This document shows, piece by piece, positions 5,825-8,420 of a stretch of 8,420 nt of DNA. Source of the stretch: Caldifarciminota bacterium RBG_13_43_14. Lineage in GTDB: Bacteria > Hydrothermota > Tepidihabitantia > SM23-42. The notes under the pieces were generated by a model. The model did no database searches, was not told where the DNA came from, and worked only from the letters and a program-made list of their open reading frames with translations. Where the stretch lies: positions 1-8,420 of the forward strand of contig MEUM01000134.1 of the NCBI GenBank assembly GCA_001771735.1, in the 5' to 3' direction. Each line of letters starts with the position of its first letter. Within the stretch, counting starts at the first letter, position 1. A program made the position numbers and the translations under genes.

Positions 5825-6974
5825 TGCTGATGGCCCTTATTTTTGACCTTATTGCCGGATCAAGTTCTTTACGCAACTGGTCGATGCTTTTACCGGTTTT
5901 TCGTGCGATATTTTTTAGATCTCGGTATTCAATGCTGTAGCGTTGACGTTTTTCGAAACAGGTAACCTTGACCCGTACGGTTCCTGCATCGGTCGTTACT
6001 CTGATGATCTGCCGCGGCAGGATATATCGTTGACTCCTTCTGATCCGTATCCCGAGCGTGGTTGTTTCTGAAAAGATCAGATCGATCATTGATTTATTAT
6101 TCAGTTCTGAAAGTACGGTTAATAATATTCCAGGTCTTGAATTTTTCATAATGACCGGGGTGAGAAAGACCTCATATGCACCGGCATCGTACAATTTTTC
6201 GATGACCGCTTCATAGTCCTGCGGGTTCATATCGTCAATGTTGGTTTCGATAACCTGACATTCATCTTGATAATCATTTGAGATCTCGCCGATAAAGATC
6301 CGAAGCAAGTTCGGCTGATCAGGTAAGGTCATTGCACCGGTACCGAGCCCGATATTCCTTATTTTACTGAAACCGATATTCTGGGTTGGTTTAGCGACCG
6401 TGGTGATGATCGCCGCACCGGTTGGCGTGGTGAGCTCAGCTTCGATCGGAAGAAAATCAACCGGCCAGGCCTTAAGAAGACGGCTGGTTGCGAAATTAAA
6501 GGCCGGCATCTTGCCTTCCTGGGTTCTGATAAAACCAGTGCCGGCTTTAAGCGGTCGTGAGAGAACACGCTCAACCTTAAAATAATCAAGACCGATTATT
6601 GCACCGGATATATCGAGCAAAGTATCAAGATCGGCAAGTTCATGAAGATGCAGATGATTGGCTCCATGCACTATTTTTTCAACTTCAAGAATCCTTTCCA
6701 GCGTTGCCCGGATCAATGTTTTTTGGTTCGGGGGTAGAGCGCTTTTTTTAACAAGGTTTATGAAATTGCTGACCGGTATTTGTTTTTTGATCGTGAATGA
6801 TAAGCGTGTTGCCAGTACTCCTTTGGTTCTTATCTTTTTTGCATGGAGATCCGCGCCCGGGATAAATTTTAGTTTTTCTTTAAGATATTTAATCGGTACA
6901 CCGGCATCAAGCATTGCGGCGACTATCATGTCACCACTGGTTCCGGGTATCGGATCAAATAGTATTGCCTTCAT
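5814..6974 (-). CDS. larC: LarC, nickel insertion protein of nickel-pincer nucleotide biosynthesis
   Basis: LarC inserts nickel into pyridinium-3,5-bisthiocarboxylic acid mononucleotide, the last step in making the nickel-pincer cofactor of lactate racemase and related enzymes. Visible family blocks are FDPIPGTSGDM (6-16), the His-rich HLHLHELADLD (107-117), ELTTPTGAAII (180-190), GLGTGAM (209-215), IETNIDDMNPQDYE (242-255) and the FLTPVIMK segment (270-277) followed by RPGILLTVL. The usual MKK-RPG block reads MKNSRPG here, a small departure. At 386 residues it is slightly short but complete, and both halves lie in one frame, unlike Lactobacillus plantarum larC, where a frameshift joins two ORFs. 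The ATG start overlaps the larB stop (ATGA). LarB precedes it; LarE is not in the window. Confidence 0.95.
   Translation of the reverse strand: MKAILFDPIPGTSGDMIVAAMLDAGVPIKYLKEKLKFIPGADLHAKKIRTKGVLATRLSFTIKKQIPVSNFINLVKKSALPPNQKTLIRATLERILEVEKIVHGANHLHLHELADLDTLLDISGAIIGLDYFKVERVLSRPLKAGTGFIRTQEGKMPAFNFATSRLLKAWPVDFLPIEAELTTPTGAAIITTVAKPTQNIGFSKIRNIGLGTGAMTLPDQPNLLRIFIGEISNDYQDECQVIETNIDDMNPQDYEAVIEKLYDAGAYEVFLTPVIMKNSRPGILLTVLSELNNKSMIDLIFSETTTLGIRIRRSQRYILPRQIIRVTTDAGTVRVKVTCFEKRQRYSIEYRDLKNIARKTGKSIDQLRKELDPAIRSKIRAISNER
5842..5867 (-). promoter_or_regulatory. Candidate ECF (sigma-E-like) promoter inside larC
   Basis: On the minus strand GAACTT (5867-5862) is followed by 15 bases and TCAAA (5846-5842). 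This closely resembles the E. coli sigma-E consensus of GGAACTT and TCAAA with about 16 bases between. It lies 18 bases upstream of the sigma-factor ATG and would start transcription near the AAGGG at 5838-5834. ECF sigma operons are commonly autoregulated. The bases are also larC codons, so chance is possible. Confidence 0.4.
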
Positions 6975-7648
6975 AGTTGATTTATAAGACAGGCCAGATA
7001 ACCGGCACCGAAACCATTGTCAATATTGACGACCGCGATCCCGGGTGCACAGGAATTAAGCATTGTCAATAGAGCAGTGACACCTTTAAGGCTGAGGCCA
7101 TAACCAACCGACGTTGGTACGGCAATGATCGGTTTGGCAAATAGACCTCCAGCCACTGATGGCAGTACGCCATCCATGCCCGCGATCACGATCAATACCC
7201 GGGCTTTTTCAATTCGCTTCCGGAAAGTGATCAGTCGATGTATACCAGCTACCCCAACGTCATATATCCGCAGGACCTTGCTGCCCATTATTTCGGCGGT
7301 GATCGCAGCCTCTTCCGCGATCGGTATATCGGCAGTACCCGCGCTCAGCACCGCGATTAAACCACTGACCGGTTTTTTTATCCCAACATAAAAAATACGT
7401 GCCGCGTTATAGTAAAGGCCTTTTTTAAATTCTTTTTTCAAGATCACAGCCATTTTGGAGTTAACCCTGGTGAACATCACTTTGTTATTTATTTTCAGTA
7501 TCGTTTTCCCAATCGCACAAGCCTGGTGGCCGGTTTTTCCTTCCGCGAAAACAACTTCTGGAAAACCTTTTCTGATCTCGCGGTGAAGATCGACCTTGGC
7601 AAAACCGAGGTCTTCGAAAGGGTCAATAAATATTCTCTTTGTTTTCAA
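6971..7648 (-). CDS. larB: LarB, pyridinium-3,5-biscarboxylic acid mononucleotide synthase
   Basis: LarB carboxylates and hydrolyses nicotinic acid adenine dinucleotide, the first step of nickel-pincer nucleotide synthesis. The PurE-like fold is clear from FAKVDLHREIRKGFPEVVFAEGKT (16-39), SAGTADIPIAEEAA (102-115), YDVGVAGIHRL (129-139), IAGMDGVLPSVAGGL (155-169), VPTSVGYG (177-184) and NSCAPG, where Cys200 is the expected nucleophile. The start is TTG at 7648. A stop codon lies nine bases upstream in this frame (7657-7655) and no other start codon lies between, so TTG is the only choice that keeps DPFEDLGF. The protein is 225 residues because the N-terminal helix seen before this block in many homologues is nearly absent. 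The TTG overlaps the stop of the upstream gene (TTGA), with GAGG four bases before it. The larC gene follows by another 4-base overlap. Confidence 0.95.
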   Translation of the reverse strand: MKTKRIFIDPFEDLGFAKVDLHREIRKGFPEVVFAEGKTGHQACAIGKTILKINNKVMFTRVNSKMAVILKKEFKKGLYYNAARIFYVGIKKPVSGLIAVLSAGTADIPIAEEAAITAEIMGSKVLRIYDVGVAGIHRLITFRKRIEKARVLIVIAGMDGVLPSVAGGLFAKPIIAVPTSVGYGLSLKGVTALLTMLNSCAPGIAVVNIDNGFGAGYLACLINQL

Positions 7649-8420
7649 AAAACCTCAGCCGAAAACTTAAAAACTTGCGTGCCTTCAAGCTTATATGCAT
7701 CAGCGGGTAAACCTGCTTTATTACAGGTTTCCTCGAGGAATTCCTCCGTAGTCCACCCGTATTCTGATGCAACCTGGGGGAGAAGCAACCCTTGATTATA
7801 ACCTCTTTTAATTATCAATCCATCCCGACCGATTACTATATCCTTGAAGTTTTGAACTGGTACAACCGGTGTCATAATCGATATCTCGATCTCAATATCC
7901 TTTAATTCTTTTTCCGTAACCGGCGGAAAGCGAGGATCTTGCAGTGCCGCAGCCTTTGCCATTTCGATTATGGTTTTATATAGGGGTTGGTCACCGATGA
8001 TATGGCCGATACAGCCACGGAGATTGCCAAATTTTGTAATTGTCACAAATGCCCCGTATTCAGCAGTTAATTTGCCAGTGAGATTCTTGTACTCAGGACA
8101 TTTTTTGCCTCGCACTGCAGCTTCAATCGATTCCAGGGCGATTTTCTTTAATAGCTTTTTGTCATTTTCGGATAGACCCAGTTCAATGCCAACCTTACCG
8201 TGATCCGCTTCTTTTTTGTAAAAAACCGCGGCCAGATAGCCCACGACCTTTGAATAATCACCAGAGGTTTTGCCACTGGTTGCATACATGACCGGTTTTG
8301 CATTTTCTGCACCCAGCTTTTTCGCGATTAGCATTGTGGTGATAATCGGACCACCGCCGCAGGCTTCACCGCTGTCTTTGTTCAGGTAGTCATCGAGCAA
8401 TGCCGGATCAAAAGCTGAAA
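7645..8420 (-). CDS. amrB-amrA: AmmeMemoRadiSam proteins B and A fused (Memo C-terminus plus AMMECR1), 5'-partial
   Basis: The frame is open to the right edge, so the true start lies outside; the TTG at 8400 is internal. The visible N-terminal part is the end of a Memo domain: a conserved Cys-Gly in SGEACGGGP and the final TSGKTSGDYSKVVGYLA block. It is joined through a short linker to a complete AMMECR1 domain of about 175 residues, with the signature LRGCIG, followed by LQDPRFPPVT, IEISIMTP and LLLPQVASEYGWT. Fusions of these two domains, usually near a radical SAM protein (AmrS), are known in bacteria and archaea; the shared reaction was not established as far as I know. AmrS may lie to the right of the window. 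The gene ends inside the larB start (TTGA), so it is translationally coupled to the nickel-pincer genes. Confidence 0.94.
   Translation of the reverse strand, partial: SAFDPALLDDYLNKDSGEACGGGPIITTMLIAKKLGAENAKPVMYATSGKTSGDYSKVVGYLAAVFYKKEADHGKVGIELGLSENDKKLLKKIALESIEAAVRGKKCPEYKNLTGKLTAEYGAFVTITKFGNLRGCIGHIIGDQPLYKTIIEMAKAAALQDPRFPPVTEKELKDIEIEISIMTPVVPVQNFKDIVIGRDGLIIKRGYNQGLLLPQVASEYGWTTEEFLEETCNKAGLPADAYKLEGTQVFKFSAEVF

Noticed and set aside
6972..6988. TATAAA six bases upstream of the larC ATG, resembling the leaderless promoters
   Set aside because: No -35 box is found 16-18 bases upstream, and the bases are the last codons of larB with an ATGA overlap. Chance within coding sequence is more likely.
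5295..7380. An identical 16-base word (ctgaccggttttttta) at 5295-5310 and 7365-7380
   Set aside because: Both copies encode the same peptide KKPVS in the same frame (sigma factor and LarB), and a similar peptide occurs in LarC. Shared codon preference explains it better than a regulatory repeat.
1..8420. tRNA, rRNA, transposase or riboswitch
   Set aside because: No cloverleaf-like segment, transposase motif or conserved riboswitch core was found. The only non-coding stretch is filled by the short repeats.

Overview
The window is compact bacterial DNA with about 40-45% G+C by eye. All nine genes lie on the minus strand, so they are transcribed from high to low coordinates. The gene families (a fused Memo/AMMECR1 protein, LarB/LarC, an ECF sigma factor with a zinc-finger anti-sigma factor, a CPSF-like beta-CASP nuclease, a bacterial Ig-like lipoprotein and a VWA membrane protein) and the very tight packing suggest an uncultured, anaerobic-type bacterium. 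A candidate phylum such as WOR-3/Stahlbacteria or a relative in the FCB neighbourhood would fit. This is an impression from gene content and sequence style, not a phylogenetic result.

Region 8420-3377 looks like one operon of six genes. In transcription order these are a 5'-partial AmrB-AmrA (Memo-AMMECR1) fusion, larB, larC, an ECF sigma factor, its membrane-anchored zinc-finger anti-sigma factor, and a metallo-beta-lactamase/beta-CASP RNA nuclease. Junctions are overlaps of 4, 4, 11 and 4 bases, then a 4-base gap. LarB and LarC are two of the three enzymes that build the nickel-pincer nucleotide cofactor; the sulfur transferase LarE and the racemase LarA are not in view. A sigma-E-like promoter (GAACTT-N15-TCAAA) lies in the 3' end of larC just before the sigma gene and may let the sigma/anti-sigma/nuclease part be expressed on its own.

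Region 3376-2511 holds a separate gene for a Rossmann-fold/DUF2520 protein. It is preceded by a near-perfect sigma-70 promoter whose -10 box ends five bases before the ATG, which predicts a leaderless mRNA.

Region 2510-2183 is the only substantial non-coding stretch. Nearly all of it is a mosaic of short degenerate tandem repeats with a 7-8 base period. The repeat unit changes from block to block, and one block switches orientation in the middle. Read on the minus strand, that inverted block followed by two runs of seven T could act as a terminator for the DUF2520 gene.

Region 2182-1 begins with a second promoter that sits almost on the ATG, so it is again predicted leaderless. It drives an Ig-like-domain lipoprotein gene and an overlapping VWA/glutamine-amidotransferase-like membrane protein gene that runs off the left edge. 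Genes at the head of predicted transcripts start with ATG, while three of the internal, overlapping or abutting genes start with TTG.
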